A stretch of 64,000 nucleotides of DNA from Strongyloides papillosus (taxonomy: Eukaryota > Nematoda > Chromadorea > Rhabditida > Strongyloididae), in assembly GCA_005656395.1 (NCBI GenBank), contig SRSI01000077.1:1853206-1917205 (forward strand). The letters are read 5' to 3'. Position numbers and translations under genes: made by a program. The notes beneath the pieces were generated by a model. That model made no database searches. It saw nothing but the letters and a program-made list of their open reading frames with translations, and had not been told where the DNA came from. How positions within the stretch are numbered: the stretch's first letter is position 1; each line of letters opens with the position of its first letter. Of this stretch, positions 23,902-37,900 are shown piece after piece.

Positions 23902-26900
23902 TCATTTATTTACAAGTTGCATTACTTGTTTCAAAGAATTATTACAATCATTTAGTAAACTTTTTTCCATCTCATCCAAAACTCCATCCCTTGGATCTTT
24001 CGTCAATTCTTTTAATTGTTTATTTATATTTTCTACATGTTTTAATAAATCGTTATATTTAAACTTTGAATATGGTGATATATTTTCAGCGTATATTGTA
24101 CATTTTGAATGAAATTGTAGGAGAAGATTATTTAAATTTATCAATTGATTTAATTGATTTTTATCATTGTCTACTACTTTCAATAATTTTTTTGCTGCTA
24201 CAATTGTTGAAGGCCGAATTGTTGCTGTTATTTCCGTTGTGCTTTTGAATGATGCTATACAATCTGTAAAATAAACAAATATTATTAAAAATATTTTTTG
24301 TTCTCGTAAATTTTGAGTGTAAAATATAGCAAAAAACTTTTAGAAATTGTTGAAAAAATTACCTTCAATTTTTTTATAAAGGTCAGCTAAATGTTCTTTT
24401 GATACTTCATTTATCGAATTTATTATATCCACATCTTTATTTGTTGATCTGTCATTCATTAAACTATATCGTTTCTTACTCTTCATTATAGGATTTCCAT
24501 GTAATTCATTATTTTCATTTTCGATATGAATGTTATTTTTATTTACTCCTGCTAATGAGTTTCTACAGTTCTCAGGATTTAATTTAATTTCTCTTAAACT
24601 ATGTGCCCTACACATATTATTAAAAGCAGCTTCAAATTCTTCAGATTCAGTTTTTTTATAATTTGCCTTAAGTTCCGCTTCTTTTTGTCTAACGAGATTC
24701 AATTCCTTTTCACCGATTATCCTCGTAGATTTAGATTTTGGAAAAGTTCCAGGTCCAGATATTTCTTGAGTTTGTCTTGGCGAAATAACGTTTTCAGCAC
24801 TGCCATTGTGTTTAACTTTTTTATCAGATGATTTTAAAAATCTTTCAATTAAACCAGACGGTTTATTAGTTTTTTGTAATGTTGAAAATTGCTTTGGTGA
24901 TGATGAAGATGATTCTTTCCTGTTAATATTTATTCCTGTTAGTGCACCACCTAAAGAAACTCTTTTTGGTGGAAGTTTAGGTGGAACAGAAGATACATCT
25001 TTGTTTTCAATAATTACATTTTGAGGCAACTCTTCTGAAGAAGATGAACGACAACTAGATGTTGTTGAGGATGATCTTAAATTTGAAACATTTATTTCTC
25101 CTCCTTGAATACTAAAAGGTCTCGAATGTAAGGATTGACCGTTTTTTTGAATTGGAATAGCTCTTATTTTAGCAGTTTCTGTTCTTGGTGGAGGTTCTGG
25201 AATAGGTGAAATACTTGGTACTGGTGATACAGATATTGTTGGTTTAATTTGAGTACTATTTGTTTCAACGTGTCTTAATTTTTTTATTTTAGCTTTTAAT
25301 TCATTTTCACCGTAGTCTTTTGATGTATTATTTTCTACTGTAACGGTCTTTGGAGGAGGTGTAGGCCCTTTTCCTTTATTCATTTTTTCCCCCGTTTCAT
25401 CAAAATTTCTTCCTTTAACAAGAGGTATAAATTGAGATGTTGATGAAATAGCTGGCTGTCCTTGAATTTTATCAGTCATATATTGAGAAGTGACATCTGA
25501 TTTAACATTTTGTGGTGATATATTTTCCATTGTATTCGTTTTTTTTAAACGATTCTTTAATTGAAGTAATAATTCACTTTGACGATTTGTTGAATTTGGC
25601 GTTGTGTCTAATGAATCTTGAGATGTTGCCCTAACTATATCACTTTTTGCACCATATCCTACTGATTCATTGTCATCACAAAGTGTCTGCTGATTCATCG
25701 ATTCCAGAAAAGCTTCTATTCTTTGTTGTTTTGGCAATGTGTCAAATTGTGGAACAATTTTCCTTGACTTTTGTTGTAATTCATACATTAAAACACTAGG
25801 ATTTGTTGTCGTTGGACTGTCATCAGATGACACCGATGTTTGTAGGAAAGCTTTAAGAGCATTCTTTTTTGCTGCAGCTGGGGGTGGTATAGGATGTGGG
25901 TTGCTTGGATGATTATTAGTTTGATGATGTCCCACACTTCCTGAAGCAGTACTACTTCTTCGAGTAGATGGTGATGATCCATTGTTAAAATTACTAGAAC
26001 CACGAAATGTTGTTATGTCATTTCTGTTTGCTTCAGTATTAATTGAATGCCTAATACGATTACTATTTCCATTTAATAAATTTATTCCATCTGACATAGG
26101 GCTACTACCTCTTCTTCTTGAACTTGCTATCCCAAAATGACAACTTCTTTCTAATTCTGAAGCTAATGTGTTTTGTTGAAGAACTGATTGTAATGTTTGA
26201 TAAAGTTCACTGAAAGTTGGTCTATCTGTTGGTGCCCAATTCCAACATTGAAGCATTAATCTATACAATGGATATGGACAATTCTGTGGTTCATCCATTC
26301 TAAAACCTCTTTCCAATAAAGAATATACATTGCTCAATTCAACACCTGGATATGGAGCCATTCCATAAGTAGCTATTTCCCATAATAATACTCCAAAACT
26401 CCATACATCAGATTTTGTTGAAAATGTATTATAAGCTAAACCACCGGGACAGCACCATTTAATTGGAAATTTAGAGCCTTCTTTTGCTGTGTATGTATCA
26501 TCTCCTCTTAAAAATCTTGCTAATCCAAAGTCAGCAACTTTAACAACATATTCATTAGCTATCAAACAATTCCGAGCCGCTAAATCACGATGAATTATAT
26601 TTTTACTTTCTAAATAAGCCATTCCAGAAGCGACTTGCGATGCCATATAAAGCATAACTGATGCTGGTAAAGAATCTTTTTCAATTTTTCTTAAATAATC
26701 CAAAGATTACCCTTATTCATAAATTCTGTTATAATAAATAATGGAGCTTCTCTTGTACAAATACCAATAAGTGAAACGAGATTAGGATGAGATAAATCTT
26801 TCATTATAGCAGCTTCAGTTAAAAATTCATGTATAGGCATAGTTTCTTCTTTTAGTGTTTTAACTGCAACTGTTTTTCCAGTTGTCTTCCAATACCCTTC

Positions 26901-27911
26901 ATAAACATCACCATACTGTCCAGAACCAATTTGATTTCTCATTACTATTTCATTTCTATCCATTTCCCATTCGTCTGATCGTGTTGGAGATAGTGAAAAG
27001 ACTGTCAGTCCTTTTTGTTTTTTAACAGCCGGATACTGTAAATGACATATTAAACCATCAGCTTCTATTGAATGATGTTGAATTAATTCTCCTAATGTTT
27101 TAAATTTTGCCTCCGGAGTTATATATAAATAATTGTTACGATCAACATTTATGCGATAGTGATATACACGAGTATCATAACGAACAGTTATTGAAAATTG
27201 TCCTGGTGATGATTCGCTTTCACGAACTAAAAACGATCCATTTATTCCAGATGATAATAAAACTTCACTATCATTTCTTGAAATTTTACCATGATACCTA
27301 AAAATATTTTACATATCAATAAAAATAAAAATTGAAAAAAAAATATACCAAGGAAATTTTTCTAATGAAGATAAAGATGCTATATAACTTGTAGGAATCC
27401 AACCAATACTATTTAATTTTCTTTTATCATTTTTTTTCATAGAAATAAGTTGTGCTTCGCACCATTCACCAGTTGAATTATAACCTAATATCCTTATACG
27501 ATCACCTTCTCTAACAGTCATTTGTTCTTCACAAACTCCGTGAAAATCATATAAAACTACATATAAACTATGATATTGTTGTTGTTGAACAGCTATTGAA
27601 TTTCTACTTTTACTACCCATACTATTAAATGATGGATATGGACTATCTCCCGAAAATGAGCCATGTGACTCCGAACCTACAATACTACCACATCCAATTG
27701 GTGAATGTAGAAGGTCATCTCTTGAAGGCCACCCAACTATATTAGTTCTTTTCGGTGATATAGATGTTTTTTGATTACTATGGACAGCACTAGTATTTGC
27801 AGTTGTTGGTAACATCTGGTGATGACGAGTACCTGGATAAGGTGCCTGACTATGATGATGATGCCGTTGAATATTTAATGAGTCAACGGAAGCTGGTCTC
27901 CTACAATCCAT
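23902..27911 (-). CDS. abl-1: ABL non-receptor tyrosine kinase (one frame break)
   Basis: Exons 27349-27911, 24363-27297 and 23902-24263 join with GT..AG introns of 51 and 99 bp to about 1,286 codons. Domain order is that of ABL: His/Ser-rich N-terminus without Gly2, SH3 (residues about 114-181), SH2 with FLVRES (about 188-280), kinase with [11 protein letters not shown] Lys334 and gatekeeper Thr378, HRDLAARN and DFG, a long Ser/Pro-rich region with PPPKT, PPPRT and PPKLPPKR motifs, and a C-terminal F-actin-binding domain in the last exon. After GNL (about 26702) one base is missing from a T run and the frame shifts; total exon length is one short of a multiple of three. The activation segment reads KWCCPGG where ABL kinases have KWTAPE. 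ABL controls actin, apoptosis and engulfment signalling. Confidence 0.93.
24264..24362 (-). other. Last intron of abl-1
   Basis: A 99-bp intron (GTAATTTTTT...TTTTACAG) that separates the Ser/Pro-rich region from the F-actin-binding domain. Reading across it gives DLYKKIE followed by [11 protein letters not shown] with no frame change, which supports the last exon as part of abl-1 rather than a separate gene. Confidence 0.8.
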
Positions 27912-30900
27912 TTTGACTATTTAAAAGTTTTAAGGCAATTGCTTTTATCTGTTTCTATATATTATTATTTCTTATAATAAAATATAACTTTAGATAGAAA
28001 GAGATTTACAATAAAAGTAATTTAAATAAAATAATAGTAATTCAATAATATGTTTTTGATTGTTGCAATAGAGAGAAGATTTTTTAAATAGTATTAAAAT
28101 TATTAAATATTTTAAAAGAATAGTAATATGAATTATATTCTCTAAAACAATTTTAATATGAAATAGAACTTAGCAGATGGATCCTGATTTGTTTCGTCTA
28201 TTAAGACAGAATGGCATTCTAAAATTAAATTATTATGTACAATATTAGTTTATGAATTATAATATAACACAAAAATATAAAATGCGGTTTACATCAATAT
28301 AGCCATAAAGAATATAAAAAAATAATAAGCAAAAATAAATAATATAAAAAAAACAAAAAAATTAATATTTTCAATTAAATATTTTTACCTTGAAAATGAC
28401 ATAACTCATAATACTATTTACTTAATATAATAAAAAGTTCACTATTATCAATTTCTAGTTATTGTTTTATGAATAATAATTATAAAATTATATTTATAAA
28501 AAAAACTCTTATAAATGTACAATTTCTAAAAGTAGCATTTTATATATAAAATTATATATGATTTATCGCAATCAACATAATTACTCTCTTCTCAATTGCA
28601 TTTCTTTACTTTTCAAGGGTATAAAAATATATTAAAAACAAGCAATCATTAAAGATGCCAAATATAGCTATAAATTAGGATGTTTAATAAAATATACATT
28701 TTACTTGAGATATAACTGAAAGATATAAAAAATAACTAAGACATAACACAAAACGTTTTACGTTTGTTTCTTATTAATATAAATTTTATATTTTAAGAGA
28801 TAAAAAGTTTAACTGTATAAGGATTTCTATTATGAGTCAAAAAAATTATAATCAAAGTACTTATTAATTGGTAAAACAATTCTATGAAGGACAAAATCAG
28901 TTTTTTTAAGCACATTAAGCAGTAAAATTAAATATTATCTCTATTGAAAATAAATTTTTGTACTGATTGTATAGAAAAGAAAAGTGACCACATATTTAAG
29001 AAAGTTTAAATAATAACACAAAGAAGCTATGGTAGTACAATTCTAGACATAAACTGCGTAGATAGAATAATAAATAAACTTTTTTTGATAAGTTACCGAT
29101 AGGTCATTTTCTCTCTTATTGTATATTAATATTTTTAAAATAAAAATATATTTTTGTTCATTCAATGTATTTAAAGTATATTAAAATCTTAATTGTAAGA
29201 GCCTTTTAATATTTTTAAAATTGGTATAATCTTATAAAATTTCTACCATAGGTGTATATATTGAGGTTTTCTTTATTAATAATAATGATGCGTATTTCAA
29301 TTTTTGAATGACAGTTCACTCAACCTCCACCTACTATTATTTCTTTTATTTTCTTGTAAAAAATATTATCTAAAGAGAGGTAAAAAAGTTTTGAAAAACG
29401 TATTTAACAATCATCAGGAGCTGCTTTAATAATTTTTCAAGAATATTACAAGTAGAAAAAAAACAATTATAGATAAAATATTACTACTAAAATTATTATC
29501 TTATATTGTATAGAAGGAGTACAACAATATTTAAAGTAGTATATTTAGGAAAGAAACAAAATAATAGAGAGAACGATCAAATATCTTTTACAAATGTCTC
29601 TTTTTTTCTCAGTTTTAAATCAAAGTGTAAATATTCACTGTAAAATTATTATTAATCAACAAAAAATTGATTAGAAAAAAAGTTATATGTATTTTATGAT
29701 GTATGGAATAACAAAAATAATAAAATCTCTTGCTTCATAGATAAGAAAGAAGAGTACAACTAACATATAGTGTCATTTAAAAGTACTAACAAAATCTAAT
29801 AAGAATCATTTGTGAAAGTAGTCAATCATTATAAGGGGTGCCTCTATAACTCATATGCATATATTCTAGTGAACTATTATAATAATGTTCTTACAATAAG
29901 TATATAAATAATATTTATAAAATATCACAATTACAATTTCTTCTTGTAAAGAATTTTAACTATAAAAATAAGGTAATATCAAGATTATATACTTTTTCAC
30001 ATTCATTAAAAATATAATCATAAAATAATATTTTGTATATTTATTAAATACACAATTCTGTTAACAAATACAAAACCCATAGGATTATATAATTTAGCAT
30101 GACAAATGCCACTGATGATGTTACTATCATATTCCTCCTATTTTATTGTAGTTTTATTTAAAACTTTTATACAGAAAATTCAATAACATATTTTAAGCTA
30201 ATGAATATTAAAAAGCTAGCTTAGTCCAAAATTTGAACCACACGCATTAAAATATATAGGCATATACAACTAAATATTTATTATTGTATGTACATTTTTG
30301 TCAAAGTTTGAAGAACAAAAACTACCATCCTCATTTCTATATATCTTTTCAATGTAGTCATTGTAATAATATAATAGTTATGTACAATTATATTAGAAAT
30401 TATTGATGACCTTATTTAATGGTAGTTAAAATATTTTCAAAACAGTATTAAATACAACAATATATTCAATTGTATAAATAAAATATAGAAAAAAAATTAT
30501 GCACTTTATAAATACAATATTAAATATTTTTATACTTACAATCACTTAAATATATGTACTTTCAAATTTTATAGTTTTTTTCAAAAATAATTGGAAACTC
30601 TTTTATAATATGTAATATTTTTCAAAATATATATATACAACTTAAAAAAATGGTCTTCTTTTTCTTAATTGAACATATCATAAAATAAATCGTTTTTAGC
30701 TTTTAATATAATATCAATAATAAATGTACATCTCACTCAAAAATAAATAAAATATAGAACTCTCATAGGTGTAGAGCTAATTATTGGAAACCAGATGTCA
30801 ATTCAATTCTCCTTCAGATCATTATTTCAAAACAATTTTCTGTTGTATGTATAAATATATATAGTTTAAGGTTTAACTTTAAATGTATAATAAAAAGTAT

Positions 30901-33900
30901 AATTTATAAATTCTGTTAAATTTCTAAACTATAGTAAAAGATATGAAATTTAATATAGCAAAAACAAAATATTAACTAATAAAATGTTTTATTTTGTTTC
31001 TAAGTATAATAACAAAATTAATTAATAAGATGAAATGACAAAGGCATAAAATATTTAAGAAAAAACAAATATTCCGTTTTACTAATAATGATTAATATAA
31101 TATATATTTTTATAATTACTAATAATTCAGTAAAACTTTTCATCAATAATTTCTAGATACATAATAATGACTTCATTTTACATCATATAAATAAATTAAA
31201 AATATAAATAAATGATAGAAATATCTGTATTTTAATAATTTGAAGATTTCTTTAAAAATTATTACCACTTGATTTAAACATCATTTTTATAAAAAAAAAG
31301 ATGAATTAAATTTAGATGTAAAAAATATTCATTAACAGTTGAACACTATACATATTTGTAAATACATAAATAACTCTAAAAGACTCTTAATAAATATAAT
31401 AGACTGTTCTATTATTGATTCAACTTTCAATATCAAAAGATGGCAAATAGTGTATGTTAAACCAAAATAATATGTATATATTTATATTACAACGGTCAAA
31501 GATAAAATTAAATAAATGATTTATCAAGAAAAGGAAATTTTAAAATTTTTAATCTTTACATCAAAATAACAACAAATATTTGATTTCTTTTGTTGAAGGG
31601 CAAAGATGTATGTAAAAACAAAAATAATTTCATTTAATACTGCATTGCAAATAAAAAAAGAGTTTTCTTCAAGAAGAATAAATATAGTTTTTATAATGAA
31701 ATATGACGTTTTAAATGAAAAAAAAATTTTTCTATAAATTAATGATATAGCTTAAAACAATAAAAGAAATATAACATAGTAAAGTATATAAATAATAACA
31801 ATTACATATCTTGTATCATTTAATATTAGTAAAGAGAAAAATTTTAAATAAATAAATTGTACATTATATATTGTTTTTAAGAAAATCAGACAAAAAATAC
31901 AATAAAAATCTTGTATTAAGTAGTAAAACAAAAATGAAAAAGCATTTTTTTCCATTAAATTTTAAAGAATTACTACAAGTGAAATAGAAGTAGCTTAGAT
32001 AAATCAAGATAAGATAAAGGACAAATAAAGGTAAGAGTTTAATATAAGATCATAGGATAAAGATAAATAAAACTTAATTATTTATAAAAATTTATCAATA
32101 TTAGACGATCTTAACGATAGAAAATAATATGTATATCAATAAAAAATTATATTCGTATATATATCTTGCGCGAAAATGTTTAAAGATCCTAGGTTAAAAA
32201 TTTACTTTTGATTTTTCATAATAAAATATTATGTTTCCTTTGACAAATAATGTTTTATTTTTTATAGTTTTTTTAATTCTATAATAAATTATATATAAAG
32301 GGGTGTAAAAATGAATAAGATATAAAGGAAAATATCAATTTTTTAGAAGTATTGAAAAGATACTATGTGAATAATAGATTTGTTATTTAAGCGTTTACTT
32401 TTAAAACATTAATTCTTAATTTCATTCTCACTCTCTCTCTAATTGTCATGAGGAAGTTTTTTCTTCAATAGTTCTTGTACACTTTGTTCTACATATCAAA
32501 GAAAGTTCTTGCAAAGAGTTAAAATGAATTGAATGTGCATTCTACATATTCTTTGGTTGTTGTGCACAATTTTTATTACTCACCACTATTACATCCCCTA
32601 TGTCCGATGATGGAAATGTGGCAGAAGAATATGGCGATATTATTGGGGTTGATGAATTATAAAAGAAAGAAAAATGGGATTGAGTGACAGTAAAATATGA
32701 TATGTTTACTAGTAATTTGCTCATTTCTTAATATTTAACATCTAAATGGTACAATAATATAAATTTGTAAACTAAAAAACCCACAAAGAAATAATTAAAT
32801 TAAAATAGAAATATTACATCGCTCATTAATATTTTTAAATTTCATAAAAATTTAATAAATGATCAATAAAGATTTAAGGGGCACATTATTTTGATGTTAG
32901 TAAATCATTTACATAAAATGCGTATAAATTAAAATCTTTTCTTGTTAAAAATGGTAAATAAAAATAGAAACAATTGATGATAAATAATTCATTAATGCCA
33001 TTGAACTTTAGTTTACCATTTAACAATAAAAATAATACTAGATAGAATAAAGCGGTACATAAAAGAAAGAGTTATAGAAGGAAAAATTATAGTACTTTAG
33101 TTAATTACATTTTATGCAATTGTTATTTATATGTTAAAATTTATCTTTTATTAAAAAATAAAAAATAACATATCAAGAAAATTATAGTCTGAGTATAGAA
33201 ATACAATAGTTCTACTATAGTAAATAAATGAAAAAGATAATTATGTCTAATTAGATAGACACATATTTGTTAGAATAAAACAACATATTAAAAAAATGTG
33301 ATACAAAAAAGTCACTTATGCTATGTATATATTATAAGAAAAATATTGAAATTCACAATAGGTTTGTTTTTATGAAAAGTTTATCAACAATAAGCATCTA
33401 AAAAGAGTCATTAAACGATCCATTATAAAAACAAGAATAAATTTTGGGATTGCATTTAAAGAGATAATTTAATGTATCTTAATCATCGAGTACTTCTAAT
33501 TCTTAAGATCAATCTTTTTCAATATGTCAATAATAAATCCATGGAACTGTATAGATTAAAAAGAAAGAAATAACTTTTAAATAACACAATATTTCCTTTT
33601 TATATGTTTCATGGTTACTCTGAAAAGCAATAATGAAATCTAATTAAGGAAATGATAATCATTTAACATTACTCATGGTCATAGTATCTAAAAAATGTAA
33701 TTCTACAGTCCTAAGTGAGAATAAAATAAAAATAAATAAAATATCATTTTAATTATCATAACAAGCTTTCAATTTTAAGTTTTACTAGAATAAAATACTA
33801 AACACTAGATATATAGAAAAATAAAATGCACTAATGGTTCATGCCTTTAATGCTAATTTATAAATATATATTAAACCACATTCATAAAACATTGAATACA

Positions 33901-35393
33901 CATCTGCTTCATTTATATACACAGTAAAAATAATATAAGTTAAGAGTGTAAAAGAACAGTTATACAAATTAAGAGGCATTAAAGTTGTCATGTGTATGTA
34001 AATTTAACACAATATCACTAATAATCTATTCATAAGATTGAGATTTTGTTATGATAAATAATAAGTAATAATCAGAAATTTAAATAACGGTTGGAAATCT
34101 AACATATTTTTTGTTCCCTATTTTATTCGTGACATAACGTTATATTTTTTTACTTAGTATAGATAATTATAAAGTATCTCTTGAAATAAAAACATCATTA
34201 ATTATTAAAAAATAATAATTCAATTGTGATTAAAATGCATATAACGACAAAGAAGAAACGCTTCAATTGGAACAGGTCTACTTAACTTTGATAATATTAC
34301 AAACGAATAATTTAATGGTATAAGAATCATCAATTTAATGAGATTAATCAAGGATAAAAAAGAAAATGTAACTTGTTCTGGTAATATGATATGGATAATT
34401 GAAATGCGTTAAATATTTTTTAAGTTTTATACAGACAAAATTTTCAAATAATGTCTCTACAAACGAAAAAAAAGACAAATGCTAAAACTATTTATAATTT
34501 TGAAATTTATTATCAAAGTAAAAATTACTTATATTTTATAATTTTTTAAAGAGAAAGATTTATTCATGTAATATAAGTTATTAAAGTAAATGATTAATTT
34601 TTATTGAAATATAAAAAAAAATACTTAAAATTATATCTTAAAGGAAAAGAATTTACATGATCATTAATGTAAAAATTATAATAAAAACATAACATAGCGT
34701 ATTAATTGAAGATATATTAGAACAAGAACTATTTAATATCATGTAAAAAGAAAAAATGAAGTAATTATTAATAGTTTTTTACTCTTCAAAACTTACAACA
34801 TGAACATGACATACAATAATAGACAAATAAGTATAAATAATTGTCCATAACAGATAGAACTGAGCTTAATGAGAACTTTTTCTGAAGAATTATAAATTAT
34901 ATCAATATTTAAGCACTTTTCTTGAATATTTAAATTATAGTAAAAGTAAGGAATAAAGTCAAAGTTAATGCATATGTTATAAATATGAATGATTTTTCAA
35001 ACAATTGTCCTATGAATGGGTATATAAATTACACAAACATATATATACACATTCATTTAAAGAAAAAATATTTTCAAATTTTATTTTTTCTATATAAATA
35101 TATAGGTGTATAGCAAAAATCTATTTTCATTTTCTATTCACTATAACTAATCAGTTGTATTTTATGTAGCATTATTTTAGTAAAAAATACAAATAAACCA
35201 AAATCATTACTTCCACTAAATAGTGGAAAAATTCTGAAGTTTGAACTACACTCTATCTATTGAATCAGATAAAGGTTTGTTGAATTCAAGAAAAATATTT
35301 TAATTTTTCTATATAACTTTTATATTTACTACTATAGATTTAAAAGAATTAATAACAAGTATAAATAAGATATTATTATTTTATAAGTAAGAT
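27912..35393. other. 7.5-kb gene-poor region upstream of abl-1
   Basis: An unusually long AT-rich stretch for this compact genome, between the abl-1 start (minus) and the metallo-beta-lactamase gene start (plus). I see no conserved domain, transfer RNA or ordered repeat. The only coding-like island is at 32584-32724, listed separately. It may hold long-range abl-1 regulatory DNA or alternative first exons. Confidence 0.5.
32584..32724 (-). CDS. Candidate orphan first exon
   Basis: Minus-strand ATG followed by 47 codons ending exactly at a GTGAGT donor. The second half (NSSTPIISPYSSATFPSSDI) has balanced, Ser/Pro-rich composition unlike the surrounding A/T-driven sequence, and the island has visibly higher GC. 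It lies 4.7 kb upstream of abl-1 on the same strand, so an alternative abl-1 first exon is possible, but I found no acceptor in the known first exon with matching phase. It could also belong to an unseen gene or be chance. Confidence 0.28.
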
Positions 35394-37194
35394 ATGCCAC
35401 GACTCCCCTTATCAACTCCTTTAACAACTTCAAATGGAGATTCGACAACAAAATCTACCAATTCCCTTACCAAATATAATGATGACAATGAAAATGCCAA
35501 AAAATTTGATGCATTTATTGTTAAACAAATAACTGATAATATTTTTTGTATAGAAGAAAATAGTAGTAATTTCGAAGCTAAATCTCTTATTTATCTTATA
35601 ATTGGTGAGGAAAAAGCTTGTCTTATTGATACAGGTTTTGGTTCTGGCGATCTTAATGAATATATACAAAGTTTAAAAATTGTAAAAGATAAAATGAAAA
35701 TTATTGTCATTAATACACATAATCATTGTGAAGAGGTTAGTTTCTTTATTTTCGTAAATTAGTATTTTTGGAAATAAACTTAATAAATAGGAAATTATGA
35801 CGTCAGAATTACTATAAATTATAGTGATAAAATTAATGAGTCACAGAATTCCCGTATTTCTCATAAAATAATTAACCGTTAGAAAATAATTTATAAGTAG
35901 AAAATAAATAAAAAAGGGAACGTTATGTAGATAACTTTTTTTAGTTAACAAGTTATAGTTAGGTTAGAACAAGTAGAATAAGTAAACATCCATTTAATGA
36001 AATAATATTTGTTTTACACACAAGTGTCATTGTTCCAATTTCTCTCCCTCCTCTTGTTAAGAATAAAAAAATAGTACTAAATCATAAAGATTTTTAAATT
36101 ATTTTCGTTTTTTTATGTTGGGAGCAACTGGAGATTTTCAACAACAGGAAAATTAGGATTATCACATAACTGTGAAGATTTATGCGCTTCAAATTATAAT
36201 AAGAATTATACTAAAATACCTGTGGACTCAAAGTATCAATGGAACATAAAACTATATAAAGTAACAAGATGGTTGAACGATAAAGAAGTAATTTTATTAG
36301 GAAGTAATAAAAAAAGTAAAAATATAATTGAAGTATGGCATGCTCCTGGCCATACACCTGATTCTCTTATTTTATGGTATCCTCATGATGAAAGGTTTTT
36401 TGTCGGTGATTTATTTCACACCTATAATGATATTTTATTAACGTATGTTTTTATGATAGAATATAAAAAACAAAATTTTCTACTAGTGTTTTATGTATCT
36501 TATTTGTTTGATTAATTTAAAATATATTCTTTTTATTATAGATATGAGTATAGCAGTATTAAAAATTATACTGAATCTTTGGGAAAATTTGTTAATTTTA
36601 TAAAAGATTACAAAAGACCAGAAAGATTGAAGTACAGTTCTTCAAAAATTGATATTGACGAAAAGTGCGTTCCAGTAATAAAAAATTACCAACATTTTCT
36701 TTTTGGTGTTATAACTGGTTGCCAGAAAAGCCAATACATAAGGTCAGTTTTTATTTTTTTTAATTTTTTTTTACATACATAAATATATATTTGTCATTAT
36801 TAAAATAATTCTTTATCTTAATAACTTTATTGTGGTCGCTTTGTTTATTTTGATAAATTTTACTTGCCATTAATGTTTTACAACTGTTTTGAAGTAACTT
36901 TATAATACATTTGTTTTATTTAATCGGAAATTTATTTTATATTAAAACCATTAATTATTTAAATGTAAATTAATATATTTTCTTATTAGATTAAACGAAG
37001 ATTGCCATGAAGGAGTCAAGTTTGTTACTAGAGATAAAACTATTTCATTAATTTTATCCCCTAAAATTTATAGGCAATTAAAAGATGCTAGAACAAAGAG
37101 AGATAACTATACAAGTTCTGTTGCTTTAAGTATTATATCAACAGACAATATATCAAATACCTCAAGAAGAGACAAAAAAAGTCAAAAACGATAG
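35394..37194 (+). CDS. Metallo-beta-lactamase-fold hydrolase-like protein
   Basis: Four exons, 35394-35735, 36117-36442, 36542-36742 and 36990-37194, total 358 codons. The fold is shown by ACLIDTGFGSG, the metal-site strand VINTHNH, VWHAPGHTPDSLILWYP and RFFVGDLFHTYND. The usual metal motif HxHxDH reads HNHCEE, so Asp and the second His are both Glu; the later GHTPD His and GDLF Asp are kept. The first intron (381 bp) starts GTTAGT, but to keep the frame exon 2 must begin after TTTTTTTAT rather than AG, an irregular acceptor. The other introns are normal. The Ser/Thr-rich N-terminus has no signal peptide. Substrate is not predictable; related nematode proteins are annotated only by domain. 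Confidence 0.75.
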
Positions 37195-37900
37195 GTAGAT
37201 ATTTTTATATTAAATAATAAAGGAATGCCTCATATTTGCGTATGTTGATAGATTATTTAAAAAATATATATTTTGATTTGCTTTAAAAATAAAAAATGAT
37301 ATTACACGTGTATGATGTTGTATATTTGATTAATTAATTTGATTCTAAAATATATCAGATTAATGATGTAACAACAAGAGAGAAAGAAGCAAAATGAACA
37401 CTGATAAATTTCTTATAAATGTTGATATTATCTTAGTGCAATTGATTGTGTTATATTCTTATTTATCATATAATTGTATTTTTGAATAAAACTTTTAAAA
37501 TTGGAATTTCATATTTTAATGTGTAGGAGAATTAAATTTTTGTCTTTTATTTTTGATATAAGATTTCTTTAACGAAGAGAATTTTTCCATTTTTTTCCAA
37601 TTATACATTTTATGGTAGAGTAGAAATTCCCAAGTTTAGTATTTCAATTATATTATCAATTGATATCTATTTACTCTTTGACTCATTTTTAGACAAAATC
37701 TACTTCAAACTTTTCGTTTTATTTTAAGTTTGTGTTTTTAACTATACAATTGTCTTATCTTATTATCTTCCATTTTTAGAAATAAAAAGCATATCTGAAA
37801 AGATGTGAAGGAAAAATGAATATTTAGAAATATATGACTCAAGACTGTAGATATATATTCTTACTTAATATTTATTGTCATGTTTGCTTCTTCCTAACTA
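37195..37900. other. Intergenic region, no gene seen
   Basis: About 0.7 kb after the metallo-beta-lactamase gene. Probably its 3' untranslated region and spacer; a TTGAATAAAA polyadenylation-type signal occurs near 37482. Nothing else recognised. Confidence 0.45.

Noticed and set aside
31752..31955. Minus-strand frame of about 67 codons
   Set aside because: Almost only F, I, L, Y, V; typical of AT-rich noncoding DNA.
32430..32445. Short CT dinucleotide run
   Set aside because: Too short to call a microsatellite of interest.
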